From Cytospora piceicola (Eukaryota > Ascomycota > Sordariomycetes > Diaporthales > Cytosporaceae): a stretch of 64,000 nucleotides of DNA. Below, one piece after another: positions 34,334 to 46,228 of this stretch. The notes below the pieces were generated by a model. The model searched no databases and was not told the origin of the DNA. It saw nothing but the letters and a program-made list of their open reading frames with translations. Position 1 is the first letter of the stretch. Each line of letters starts with the position of its first letter. The position numbers and the translations under genes were made by a program. The stretch spans positions 1 through 64,000 of the forward strand of contig JALQBC010000082.1 of the NCBI GenBank assembly GCA_023375675.1, written 5' to 3'.

Positions 34334-37300
34334 ATAGATAGATAGATGGATGGATGTATTTAACCGCCGTAAGGCCGTAGGCCGGCGGCGCAGTACGACC
34401 GCTTAGGGGTTCCTATAGCCAGAAAACCTCCTTAAGGGTATATAGCGTAGCTACGTACGCTAGGCGCCCGGCTAAAAGCCGGCCCGAAATTAGGTATATA
34501 ATTATATTTAAATAGTAAGGTAGAAGTCGTTATAGTAACCGGTAGAAATACCGATTATTATACGGTAAATACTTTAAAAAATAAAAACCCTTTTATCCCG
34601 TTCCGACTGTCTTTTTAATTTAGATCGTTTTAACGCTTAACTATTTCTTAAGCGTAAAACGCGAATATTATTTTAAACTTCGAACGCCTTATTTAATCGG
34701 GTATATTTGTAGTATAGCTTTATAACCTTACTAAAAAGTAAAAGAAATATTATAAAAATCTAGCGGATAGTTTTAAAAAAAGCTATTAAACTTAGTCGCT
34801 AGCTTTATAAAAGGCTATATATAAAAAAGAAAAAAACAGAATTAAAAAAAAGTAAAGTATATTAAAACAACTAATAAATAAAAACTACTATAAGGTTTAA
34901 AGGTTAACGTTATACTTTAAAGCGATAATAGTAATAGATATATATAAAAAAGAATAAACGTTCTGTTAAATTAATAAACTTTTTAAACTTTATATTAATC
35001 GAGAGATTAATACCGGTAATAACTAAAAGTATAAGCTTCGGTTTAAGCCGAAAAGGGATATAAGAATACTAAAAAATATATCCGGGGGTTTTTAAACGAC
35101 TATAGCTATAAACTAAAAAGGTATTATAGTAGTAAAAACGTTTATAATACTTTTTAAAGTCGTTATAGCCTATTCGTACTATTAAAAGATATCGAAAAAC
35201 TTATTTAAGTATATTTAGTTTTAAAAGGTAGCTAATTTTAGCTGTAAAGCTAAAAGATAAGTACTATAAAGGTATATAAGTAAACTACTACCTTTAAAAA
35301 TTAAAGTTAATATACTTTTGTATAATTCGGTAAACTGCTAATAATAACGTTTTTAAGTTAAACAGGAAAGGGCGTTAATACCTTTTATTTGCTAATCGGT
35401 CGGCTTTTTTATTTCCGGCTATATTTATATAGCTAGGACTTTAATAAGTAATAATGCTATTATATAGTTAAATAATTTATTAAAATAGTTAGAATTTAGC
35501 TTATAAAGACGTCGGTAACGTACCTTATAAGTAATATACGACTAAAAAGTTATCGATATAAACGTAAATACCGTTTACGTTAATAAAAAGATTTTAGATA
35601 TAGTAAGCCGTTTAAAAGCCTATAAAGGCTTTAGTTACTTTTATATTAAATACCTTAATATTATTAAAACAGCTATTAAAAGAGTAAAGTATCGATTTAT
35701 TATATTAAATAGTATATCCTTATCTTATCGCGCTAGTATTTTATTTAAACCTGTCTAAGTATATAATTAAGTTAAACTAAAGGACTAATTCGAGCTATAA
35801 TAAGTAATCTTTAATAGTAAACGCTTTATTAGACTATATAACCGAGATATACGATAAGCCTATAAAGCGACGAAAGATAAAGACCGGCCGAAAAAATTAT
35901 AGTAAAAAAGATATAGCTTTTTCGAAAGATATAAAAATATATCGGCGTATATTTTAAAAAAAGCGAGTATACTATATAACTAAAAGGTATATAATATTAA
36001 AGAAGCCGAGTCGAAAAGTAAAGCGATTTCGAGCTATAATAAAAAAGACGTTAAGGTATAAGATCCTTAATTCTTTATAAAATACTATCGTATATATTAT
36101 CTTTTAAACCGGAAGGATAATATAAAAGGTAAGACGAAAATAGTAATTAATCTTATTAATTATCCTACTTTTATTAAAAAGAATATAAACTGTAAGCCGG
36201 AACGCCGAAAGGTATTAATAACTAAAAAACTAAATTTTTAAGCTATAAAAAACTATAAGTTTTATATACGCTTATACCGCTTAACGGATAAAGCGCGACG
36301 GAAGGCTTTTCGTTATAGTATAAAAACCTTATAAATATCGAGAGATTATATAAGCTTTAACAGCTTAAGTATTTATATATATCCGAAAGGAAAAGGTACG
36401 ATTAAACTAAATATTTAGCTAACGTAAAGCCTTATTTAAACGTTTTTTATATCTTTTATAAAAGATAAAAAGGTATAAATTATTACGTTTACGTTATAAG
36501 AAATATATAACTTTAATTTTAACGTAATTAAAGTATATAGTATTCTCTTTACCTTAAGCTAAAAGTTTAGTAATCTTTATAATAATAGCCGCTATAGTTT
36601 ATTCGAGTAAGTTTTCGATAGAGAAAATAATATAGTCGTCGACGTAGCCGAAGTAATAATAAGGCTTTAAAAGCTAATAAATTAGCTTAATATAAAAAAG
36701 AAAAAGGATTAGCGATAGAAAAGAACCTTAAAAAAGGCTATATAACAGAAAAAAGTAGTCGGTCCGGACCTATTAAAGTCGTATATAAGTAAAGTAGTCG
36801 AAAAGAAAGGTAAATATAAGCTATATTAAAAATAAAGACTAGCCTTACTTTATAGCCGGAGTATAAACCGGTTATAAAAGATAAAGTTAAAAGCGTTTTA
36901 AATATCTAAAGTTATAAAAGTAATAACTTTATTAATAAATAGAGAAATTTTAACGTTATAAATTAACGTTATAATAAAGTTTATTATAAAGCGTTTAAGT
37001 AGCGTTTTAATTTAGTTAAAATAAATAACTTAATATATAAAAATTAAATATAAAAGGTAGTAAACGATAAGCTATTTAAAGTCTTTACTAAAGTATAAGA
37101 ATAAAGCGATAAGCTATTAAGCTTAAGTAAATAAAAGATTTCGTTTACTTAGTTTAAGAATTATAGCTACTTCCGCCGTTTTAAAAAAGGTAAAGAAATA
37201 ACTAAAGATAAAGTATTATTAGTATAAAGCTTATATAAGCTTATTAAAAAAGTTTTAAGCTAGCTTAAAAGACTATACTAAAATCTTATCGACGTTTAAA

Positions 37301-40300
37301 AACGTATCCTTAGTATATATAACGCTATTAGTAGCCTTATCGAAAGTAACTACTTCGTTTTAAGGAATAAATCGTTTAAGTATTAAAAGGATCTATAGGT
37401 TTATAATATCGTCTTCCGAGTTAAAGCGGTAAAGAATTATAACGTTTAAAGTATTTATTTTATTAATCTAAGTAATAAAAATTTCGTTTTTAACTATAAA
37501 CGGTAAAGGAGAAATAGTTAAATTAAGCTTTTACTAATTAATAATATAGTAAATATCTTTATAAAATCGGCTATTATCGATAAATAAGGTTACCTATTAT
37601 CGTTTAACTATACGAACTAAACGATAAAAAGCTTATTATATAATATATACGTTAAATATAAGTTAGTTATAGCCGAACTAATAGTAGTAAGTAAAAAGTT
37701 TATATTATTAAACGTTATAATTATCGTTTTACTAGCTAACGGTTTTACTTTTATTAGCTATAAAACAGCCGGCTATATAAAAAGAGTTAATAAGTAAAGT
37801 CTATAAAACGTTAACGAAATAGTTTAACGCGAGTAGCGAATCGTTAATATTTAAAAACGTAGCGATCTTTTATTTAATAAAAAGACAGAAACGCTCTTTT
37901 TTTTCTTTTATAAGTTTAATCCGGCCTTTAAAAGTAACGTTTAAAGTTAATAGTAAGAGTTTTATAATAACGGTAAAATAGTCGAAGCCGACGTTAAAGT
38001 ACTTTTCGATATTAGCTTCGACGTATAAGATATTAAAAAAAGCTAAGTTAAAAGTATTATTAAAGCTATTAGTAATAACGTTAAGCTTATTTAATAATAA
38101 AAGCTAGTAAGTATCGGTTTAGTCGGTAAAGAAAGTTTTAATACTAATAAAGGACTTATCGAGCTACTATTAATAGTAAATCGAGTTAAAATCGCCTGCT
38201 AAAAGGTAGTTATTAAAAAGAACTTAATAAAAAAGTACTTTAACTACTACCGAAAACTTAAAAGAAAAGTAAAGTATATTATATATATTAACGAAGGTAT
38301 AGCTATTTACTTTTACTTAATAAACGTTTTAAATCTAAACTAAAATAAGCTAGTTAAAAACTAAACCTTACCTATAACGAATATATATTATAACTTAAGG
38401 TTTAATATCTACGTTTAACTAATTAAAAATAGAAAGAAATAAATTAAATCTAAAGTAAGTTTTCGTATAGTATTTACCGTTCCGAAGAATTATTATCTAA
38501 AGTTTTTAAAGTATAATAATATTAGCTTTATTAGCTTAAGTAAATTATAAAGTAGTATTATATATAGCCTTATCTTATATATTATAATTAATATTAAGTT
38601 AAAAAACTCGGCTAAAGTAAAAAGTACGTTATTAAGAAAATCGTCGAAGTATACTAATTATAAGTTAAAGTATTAAAAGTAAAGTTATAAAAGTTACTGA
38701 AAACGGCTTAAATATTAATTTCTATATCGAAAGGTTAATTATCGGTTAAAACTCCGGTAGTATTAAAATCTAATCGATAGTCTTAAAAGCTCGGTTAATA
38801 CCGGAAAAGCCGATATAGAAACGTTATAACGTTAATAAGTACTAACGCGGTCGTTAAAGCGGCGAAAGTAATAGCGGTAATAACAGAAAAGGGATTTAAA
38901 GCGAAGAAAGCCTTTTCTCTTTCTCTCCGGATATACTTATATTATTCTTTAATAAGTCGGCTAGTATATTTATTCTCGTAGTAAGGCTTAACTAAGTAAA
39001 CAACGGTATCGGTAATATAAAGCCTTTTATAGTTTATATACTAAATAAGTCGATAGTATAAAATAGTATATACTATAATATCGGAATACTAGCTATAAAA
39101 TATATAATGTTTAATATAAGTATACTTATAGGTTTTATAAAATTCTTAATAGTTTATATATTAGCTTAAGCGGAATTTCCGCTTAATAAAGCGATTAAGC
39201 CGGCTTTAGCCGAAAAAATAAAATTAGTATATAATCGGCTTAATAAAAAAAACTATCTAAATAATAAAAGCTTAATACTTTTTAATAAAGCGAAACAGGT
39301 AATAAGCTATTAAAAACTATCTTATTTATGTTAAAACTTCGTTATAAATAGTAATAAGTATATCGAAAAGCTTCCTTTTTTAATTATAAAGCTAAGTTAA
39401 AATATCGGATAAAGTGTAAATATATTAAGTAATACTACGTTTAATTATAATATAGTTAAAAAGTACTATTAATTTTTATCGGTAAAAGAAAAAAGAATTT
39501 TATATAAGCTTATTATAAAACCGAATAGTTTAGTTTAAATATATTTAATTAACGTTAAAAAAATCTATAAACAGGATTTTTAAAGTCGTATAAATAAGAG
39601 TTCGGAATATATAAGACTTATATCTTTAAAAAGGCGAAGTTAAGTTTAAACGTAAAAAAATATATAGATTATCTAGATAAAAAAGAAGGTTATAAGTTTT
39701 AAACTAATCGGTTTTTAAATAGCTAGTAAATTAAATAAAGGTAAACGACTAAATAAACGTAGTTATTACTACTATTACGTATAACGTAATAGTAAAGTTT
39801 ATTATAAAGTTTTTTTTATATAAAAAGAAATATATTTCTAATAAAACGTTAAAAGTTAAGCTTAGTCTTTTATCGAAAAATAAGGTTAAAAAAATATAAT
39901 ATTTAACGTAAAAGTTTTAAATAGTTATAAGCTAAATACTCGAAATAAACTATCGTAAAATATTATTTAAAGTAATAAAAAAGGTAAGATAAACTTTATT
40001 TCGTACTTAAAATATAGTAGCGTTTTATATAAAAAGCTTAATAAAGCTTAATATAAAACACGATATATAAAACGCGAATAGATTATTAAGTAGTTTCTTT
40101 TAAAACGACGACGATAGCAGTTCGTACGACTATATAACGCGACGTCTTTTACTACTCGAGACGGTTTAAAAACCGTTAGTATTAAAAAGGAATACTTCGC
40201 GGGTATATATCGAGGTTTAAAGGGTAATAAGGCCCGGCGGTAATAGCAGAGCTATCGTCGTAATACCGTTGTAAAGACAGGTGTCGAAGTACAGGTGTTA

Positions 40301-40375
40301 AATAATAGTATATAGGTATAACTAAAAGCCTTAACAGCAGGTGCTAAGACTTGTTATTATAAGGGGAAGTTTTTG
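34334..40375 (-). mobile_element. RIP-inactivated Tad1-like LINE, copy 2, inserted in the Ulp1-like gene
   Basis: A 6,042-bp block between perfect 14-bp duplications. On the minus strand the reverse transcriptase motif GYVDDYIIFS is intact (YVDD at 36635-36646), 2.3 kb from the 3' end, the same position as in copy 1. The 3' end has a (ATCT)n/(ATCC)n tetranucleotide tail (34334-34356 on the plus strand as ATAG/ATGG units) in place of poly(A). CpA and TpG are almost completely absent while CpG is frequent, so RIP looks saturated. Stops occur throughout. It shares both termini with copy 1, so both belong to one family. Confidence 0.88.
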
Positions 40376-40389
40376 TCTGGTAGTCTTAG
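40376..40389. repeat. 14-bp target-site duplication, right copy (LINE 2)
   Basis: Second exact copy of TCTGGTAGTCTTAG at the 5' end of the LINE (minus-strand element). Confidence 0.9.
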
Positions 40390-40868
40390 GGATAATACCT
40401 TGCAACAAACATGCGCCGGACCCCACTGATGTTACCCCAACAACCCGGCCGATCAGCGGGAGTCATGGACGGACAACAGCAATCTTGCCCATGAGGTCCC
40501 AGAGCGTGCAAACCCAGTGGCTGTCTATATTTAGGGGTGAGATAACCTTGGGGGCGGTCTCGAGCTGTTGACGGATGGTAGATAAGGTCTGGTCGTCGGG
40601 TGATGACTGCTCTGCCGGGTCGGGCACCTCTTGAGGGTAGTACAGAGAGCTCACTATGACAAAGTCAGGGTTTGACGCCCCGGCCACCTCGAAGTAGTTG
40701 TTCAGGACCGAGTCATTGACCCAGCCGTCCGTCATCTCCAGACAGGATTTCCTTCTCTTTGAGCCCGATCACGAGGGCGTCGTCGCTGCCGCCTTGAGCT
40801 ATCTCGACACCAGAGGGGGTGTCGTCGTCGTGGTTAACCATGATGACCGGATCGGATTGTGAGCCAGT

Positions 40869-40904
<36 letters not shown>

Positions 40905-41835
40905 TCGAGGCGGTGGCGGTGGTGGTATTGGTTGCAGTGGAGGAGGTGGAGGCGGAGGCAAAATGAACGCGCGACCCTGCGGCAACTGTGTAGACTAATG
41001 CCCTTCTAAGAACTTATGTGCTTTTGAGGGAAGCCATAGCCGCGTGGCTTGGGGACTTCTAGACTGCTCAGGAAGAGGGCTCTCCCGATTTATTGTCTTC
41101 CCCTTCCTGACAGTGACATGCTCGGCGTACCCTATACTAGCAATGACACTGACTCTGGCACTGGCAGGACCCTCGTCGTCGTCGTTCAGTTCCAGGTGGT
41201 TCCGCTTGTCCGGTGGCGGCGGCGACAGCAGCCGGTGAAAATGTATCGGGAAGGGCGATGGACCCTGAAAGGTGTGTGGGGATATGTTGTCGGTAATGTT
41301 GACTGCGGGCGTACTGGCGGCGACCGTGAGATTCCCATCATTGTCCATCAGCAGACTGCCGTCGTCACCTAGAAAGTCCCCCCCTCCTCCTCCTCCTCCA
41401 CTACCACCGCCTTGCGGCTCCAAGGGCGGGAAACCGCCCCGGGCTGCTTTATGTAACTGTCTGGGGCTGGCCGGAACGCTGTCGGGGCGGATGTCGTGCG
41501 TGAGACTTGAGCCTGGAGGCGGCACCTCTCTTTAGGGCTGGAGACTTGTAGCGCGCTGCTGGAGGGGAACTTTGGGAAGAAGGTTAGGGAGTTGGCTCGG
41601 GCTCGGGCTCGTATGTATACATTAAACGTTTTAGAGGGTGTTTCCATGTTAACGCAAGAATAAGCCAGGCCCAGTCAGTTCTACCAGTCACTTGGTAACA
41701 GCCACTTACTTCGTCAGCCAAGAACAGGAGGTTATTGGAGATATGAGAAAGGAAGGGAAGAGTTGAGAAGGTGAGAAGACAGAGTAAGAGAAGTGATAGG
41801 GAGGAGGAGAAGGAGAAGGAAGCGTTGCTTACCAT
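40376..41835 (-). pseudogene. Ulp1-like (peptidase C48) protease pseudogene, N-terminal part
   Basis: The segment 40463-40740 carries the Ulp1 start signature DGWVNDSVLNNYF and the catalytic His block NIDSHWVCTLWDL (His codon 40517-40519). The Asp expected about 17 residues later coincides with an Arg-Pro-TGA (stop at 40463-40465); out-of-frame Asp-Ser codons overlap there, suggesting a small indel. Upstream, in another frame, is a low-complexity N-terminal region with Gly and Pro runs, poly-Ala from a CAG/GCA repeat near 40865-40905, and a stop at 40995-40997. A possible 5' exon start with a GTAAGC donor is near 41831. Frame changes plus the LINE make it a pseudogene. C48 proteases act on SUMO-like conjugates; whether this fungal family does is unknown. 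Confidence 0.65.
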
Positions 41836-41867
41836 GTTGAACTCTCGCTTGTTCGATACCGGGTTAG

Positions 41868-42713
41868 CTAGATGAGGCGGTTGCTGTCAGCAAAACCCAG
41901 CAAAGGCCAAGTGTGGTCTAGGATGCCTCTCCGACGGCAGAAGGCCTGGATGATAGAGCCGTAGAAGTAGCAGGGCCGTATGTGCACCCGCTGGCTGCGC
42001 GGTCCTTCCACCACTTGTCCAGGATGTTGGTCGTCTATTTCTTGTAGGCCGAACTTCCAAGCCATAGTCCTAGCAGTGCGTAGTCAGAGTCGCGTCCTAT
42101 ACCGACTATCTCCTTGAGTCGCTTCTGCCTCGGCCTGCCTCGGCCGTCGGGTATGTGGTTCTTTAACATGACCGACACCCTGGCCGTCTGTGACATGTCT
42201 TCCTTGAGCACTTGGAGTGCTCAGAAGGCGAGCGTGAGCGTCGCCTGCCCGTCTTGCTGTTGGTGTTAATGTTGATGTTGTTGTTGCTTCCTCGTTACGG
42301 GGCTCTAAGGGCTTGTCCGGTACCACCGCATTAAATGCCGCCACAAGGTCCTGCCTGACCTCGGCATCGGTGTGCTTCTTTCTGGCTCGGGAGCTCTGGA
42401 GGCTTACTATGGCCTTCATGAAGCTGGCAGGCATTTCCGGCGTGCCTTCGCTGTCTTGCAGTCTATCGCTGTTTCCGAGAGGGCCCATGTGGTTGTCAAC
42501 TTGGTCTTAGTCTTCTTGGTCTTTTTCGTCTGATGATGGAGAGGTGGGAAAGGAGGAGTAGGGTGACACGGCAGTAGCAGTACTGGCTTTTGCATTTACT
42601 TGTGCATTTGCATTTGCTATTGATCTGGCGGCTTTGGAACTGGTTCGATGGGTTCGACTGGTTAGCTGATAGGAGCAATAATATTCATAAAGGCACAGTG
42701 AGGCACTAAGCAT
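41868..42713 (-). pseudogene. Hypothetical reading frame with two in-frame stops
   Basis: One minus-strand frame stays open for about 280 codons except for a TAA at 42507-42509 and a TGA at 42084-42086. The first piece is Ser/Ala/Asn-rich; the middle has a helical segment (MPASFMKAIVSLQSSRARKK); the last contains TMAWKFGLQEIDD, faintly reminiscent of MAWFLGVERLTASYLGG in the 13-kb gene. It lies just upstream of the Ulp1-like relic on the same strand and could be its N-terminal region, with stops that are nonsense mutations or unrecognised introns. No family is recognised. Confidence 0.35.
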
Positions 42714-43660
42714 GGCTGAGGGTATGGTCAGTTTCGAGGGTACTCACGTCGATGATGTTCACATGGAAGCTGAATGCCCGGACAAGATGGGAGCCCCTGC
42801 ATCCCCAGAGCCAACCCACATAATCCTTTATAGCCTCGATGGCACTTGGATGGTAGCCCAGTGGTACGAAGGAGTCGTGACACTCGAGCGTCGGTCGTAC
42901 TGGCGGGCAGCTATCGCAACAGAAGCCAGTGATTACCTTCGCGGAAAGGATAGAGGACGGTCAGGGCACCGGGCAATCCGAGCAGCCGCTTGTGAATATG
43001 CGCGGTCGGACTTCGCCCTGCTCGTGGCTGAAAGGTTGTTCGACTATGGTGACGTGGCCTACACCACTGCTGCGGCATAGTCTGTCCATGACGATGTTAA
43101 CCTGGCTCTAGGTCGAAGTCCCTCTATGCTCGTAACGATGTTGTCTCGTGGCGCAGAGTATGGACGAGGGAGGGGGTCTTCTAGCGGACGTCGTTGTCTT
43201 TCCACCTTATTATCGCTGGATTGTTGTTCTCCTCGGCCTCCTTGTCCCCGTTGGAATGTGACCGGACTTCCGGGCTCAGCAGATAGATGCACAGGCATAG
43301 GGTGGATCGGCACACTAGCTACTCAGTCTCATCCATGGTCGAGGGCCGCATGCTCCAGCAGTAGCAGTCCTTTATCAGAAGGGATGCCTGTGTGAGGTGG
43401 TGTCGGCGCGGGTGAAGAGGTGTTGATTTGGGACAGCCGTGGCATAGGAAGTGTGTGGGAAACAGTCTGAGCAAGATTGGCCCGCGTCTCCTTCAACTAA
43501 TTATACCTCGTCTCTTGTTTTGCGCTCGTATGCTGTAGTGATATGGAACAGGCTGAGATTAGTCTGAAGACTATATATTCTTGGTTGCATGTGGTCTCGT
43601 ACTCTTTTCCATATCCGTGTCCGTGTCCTTATCCTCATACTGAACACCATCGGCAGCAGT
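42714..43660. other. No supported gene
   Basis: A plus-strand ATG frame at 42712-43080 (122 codons) has ordinary composition but no domain and abuts the opposite-strand relic, so it is not called. The rest holds only short overlapping frames. Confidence 0.4.
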
Positions 43661-44225
43661 CTAAAACTTCTTGGTAGGGCTCGACATGCGGGTATACTCC
43701 CCTTCAATAGCATCAAGCATGCGAGAATTTGGCCAAGGCAGTTTGCCCTTGCACTTCCCAACAGCCAGCGCTTGCATGTGTGATGAAGTCCGTCGTCGAG
43801 ATGGGAATGTGGGTGATGTCCGTGGAAGCGGGTGTCGATGTGGAGTTTCTGCCGTTGTAATTAGCAGTTGCTGTAGCGGTAGTGACTGCCGATGACAAAC
43901 TGTTGTCCTTGTTGTTTTCATTGCTGCTGTTGCTTTCTCTATTGCTGGCTGCTTTGGCGCTGATGATGTCTGGTATGCCAACCAGCTCATCCTCCACTAC
44001 CTCCTTAACCTTATCCTCTTTTATATCCTCCTTTAGATGGCTCTCAAGCTTCAGCCAGAAAACATGCAGCCTTGTCTTCTTCATCTTGCCATCCTGGATA
44101 TGCATTATCTCGATACAGCAGAAGAGGGAAGAGGCTGTCCTCGTGTCTCCTCTCGTATTTAAAATCGTACGCACGTCCGTCAAGTCCGAGACCGAACTCG
44201 GGCGATAGTCGGAGTTGCATAACAT
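43661..44225 (-). pseudogene. Hypothetical protein relic with a frameshift
   Basis: A 170-codon minus-strand frame (43713-44225) has a charged helical part (KLESHLKEDIKEDKVKEVVE) and a Ser/Thr/Asn-rich linker. At about 43770 the coding character appears to move to the next frame, ending CKGKLPWPNSRMLDAIEGEY and a stop at 43661. The start lies 10 bp from the left end of the MITE at 44238, which may have cut the 5' end off. No family is recognised. Confidence 0.35.
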
Positions 44226-44237
44226 GCTTTGCCGGTA

Positions 44238-44608
44238 TAGTGCACGAGAGCGCTTACTGTGACAAAACCCCTTTTTCCTTAATACGTATACTCCTTCCCG
44301 AGAATTTAGCCCTTTTATACACTTAAACAGTATTAAGGACTAACAGAATTAATTAAATATTAAATTAACAATGTTAAGTTAATTTAAGTTTAATTAATTT
44401 AAGTTTAATTAATTTAAGTTTAATTAATTTAAGTTTAATTAATTAAGTTAAGTTAATTAATCGATCGAGGCTAAGGTTAAGGTCTTAACTAGGTTAAAGT
44501 AATTAAAATGTCTTTAAACGGCTTTACAGATTTATATATATAGCGTGCACGGCGGTGTACGTTTTTTGGAAAAATGGGTTTTGTCACAGTAAGCGCTCTT
44601 ACGCACTA
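44238..44608. mobile_element. MITE with ~34-bp terminal inverted repeats and TA target duplication
   Basis: The left end TAGTGCACGAGAGCGCTTAC and the right end (inverted) TAGTGCGTAAGAGCGCTTAC match over more than 30 bp and continue TGTGACAAAACCC...TTTTTCC. Both are flanked by TA (44236-44237 and 44609-44610). This fits a non-autonomous Tc1/mariner-type element. The interior is AT-rich and contains about four tandem units of TTTAATTAATTTAAG (44385-44450). The inverted repeats are nearly RIP-free, unlike the interior. Confidence 0.8.
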
Positions 44609-44785
44609 TAGCCGTGGCAACTCGACTTCCGGACTCGAACTAGCCTAACTATAATCGTAGTCGTGGTCGTGACCGTGCCTATCCTGATAAGTCGCAACAA
44701 GCTCCTGCTTAAATTACTGGCTATCCTATTGCCGGACGGCTCGTTTCTTTCATTCTATCTTATACATGTCGATAGCCTGTCTGAT
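44609..44785. other. Short GC-normal remnant between two mobile elements
   Basis: About 175 bp of normal composition, presumably once continuous with 44225, now left between the MITE and composite element G. No gene is readable. Confidence 0.6.
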
Positions 44786-45372
44786 TGCCTTCTGTTAAGA
44801 AGGTTGTTGTTTGTTTTCTAAGGCGGGCGAGCATATAGAAATTATTGCCCTTAAGATTTAATCCTACTTGTTTTTAATTCTGATCTGCTCTGAATTATAA
44901 TTATACTGATTCGCTATAGTACTTGTTTCTTAAATTTAATTAGCTGCTAAAAGTAGTATTTTTAGCTATCGAACGGCTAAGAAAATTAGAGATTATAAGG
45001 CCTTTTAATGCCTGCCGGAAGATTTATAGTTACTTTAAGGCCTACGATAAGGCCGGCCGCTTACAGAAGACCTTAAGACCTTAAGACCTTAAGTTCGAAC
45101 TAAGATGCACGCTTAAGTTTTAATCCGATTAAATAAAACTTACTTAAATTTAAATTTTTAGAAAAAGAGCTAGTAATTAGTATATTTAATCAAATCGTAG
45201 CTTTTAAGATAGGCTTACTATTAAAGCTAATAGCTTTAATTCTTTAAGTTCTTAAGGTTCTTAACCCGAACCTTAACCTCTTCTTCTATTTCCTCTCTAC
45301 TAAAGGCTTATATAAGCCTTTAGATTAAAACTAAGTAAGTAAGTTAGATAGTAAGTTAGCTAGTAAGTTAGC

Positions 45373-45943
45373 TGTTACACACCGCTTAAGACCTTATGTA
45401 AGCAGTGTAGAGAGTAGGTTCTCTATATAAAAACAGCTGCAAATAAGGCCTTAGACCTACTTAGGCTACCTTACCTTTTAGCGTAATAGCTAGATCCTGT
45501 TATTATCTTATAATAAGTAGTAGCTATAATTATACTATTGCTAAATCGTAAGGTTATAAGTTCGAGTCTCTTTTCTTTACCTATATTAATTTTAATAGTT
45601 CTGCTTTATAATAATATAAGTAGAAACCTTCTTTAGAAATCTATCGAAATCGAAAGTACCTTAACTAAGTACTTCTATTAATAATATATTCTTCGGTATA
45701 TAAAATAGGTAATATAGCTAAGTACCTTTAAGTACTATTAGTTAAAGGCGTATAATATAGATTTTATAAATAAAGAATATCTTTTCTGTAGTAGTATATT
45801 TATTATATACTGCTTAAGACCTTATATAAGCAGTGTAGAGAGTAGGTTCTCTATATAAAAACAGCTGTAAATAAGGCCTTAAACCTACTTAAGCTACCTT
45901 ACCTTTTAACGTAATAGCTAGATCCCGTTATTATCTTATAATA
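45373..45943 (+). mobile_element. TRIM-like miniature LTR element (571 bp)
   Basis: Two direct repeats of exactly 143 bp (45373-45515 and 45801-45943) flank 285 bp of unique sequence, bordered by TTAGC on both sides (45368-45372 and 45944-45948). The 5' repeat starts TGTTACACACCGC; the 3' repeat has TATTATATACTGC at the same place, differing only by C-to-T or G-to-A changes. This implies canonical TGTTA...TAACA LTR ends partly erased by RIP. No gag or pol is encoded. The interior holds a tRNA-like T-arm sequence (GTTCGAGTCTC near 45561-45571). Confidence 0.8.
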
Positions 45944-46228
45944 TTAGCTAGTAAGTTAGCTAGTAAGTTAGCTAGTTAGCTTTTAAGTAAATAAGTAAGT
46001 AAGTAAATAAGTAAGTTAACTAATAAATACTTAAGTTAAAAGTTAGTAAGTAAGTAACTAGATAAGTAAGTAAATAAGTTAAATAATAAATAAGTTAAAC
46101 TATAAATTAGTTAATTAATAAATAAATAAGTATTTTACTACTTAAAGCTATAGAAAATACAATAAAGTAACTTTTAAAAGGCGTTACTTTATTATATTTA
46201 AAATAGCTTAAGTAGTATATCTAGTTAT

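Noticed and set aside
45520..45585. tRNA gene
   Set aside because: A B-box-like GTTCGAGTCTC and an anticodon-arm-like stretch are present, but no complete cloverleaf could be paired by eye. Kept only as a tRNA-like segment of the TRIM.
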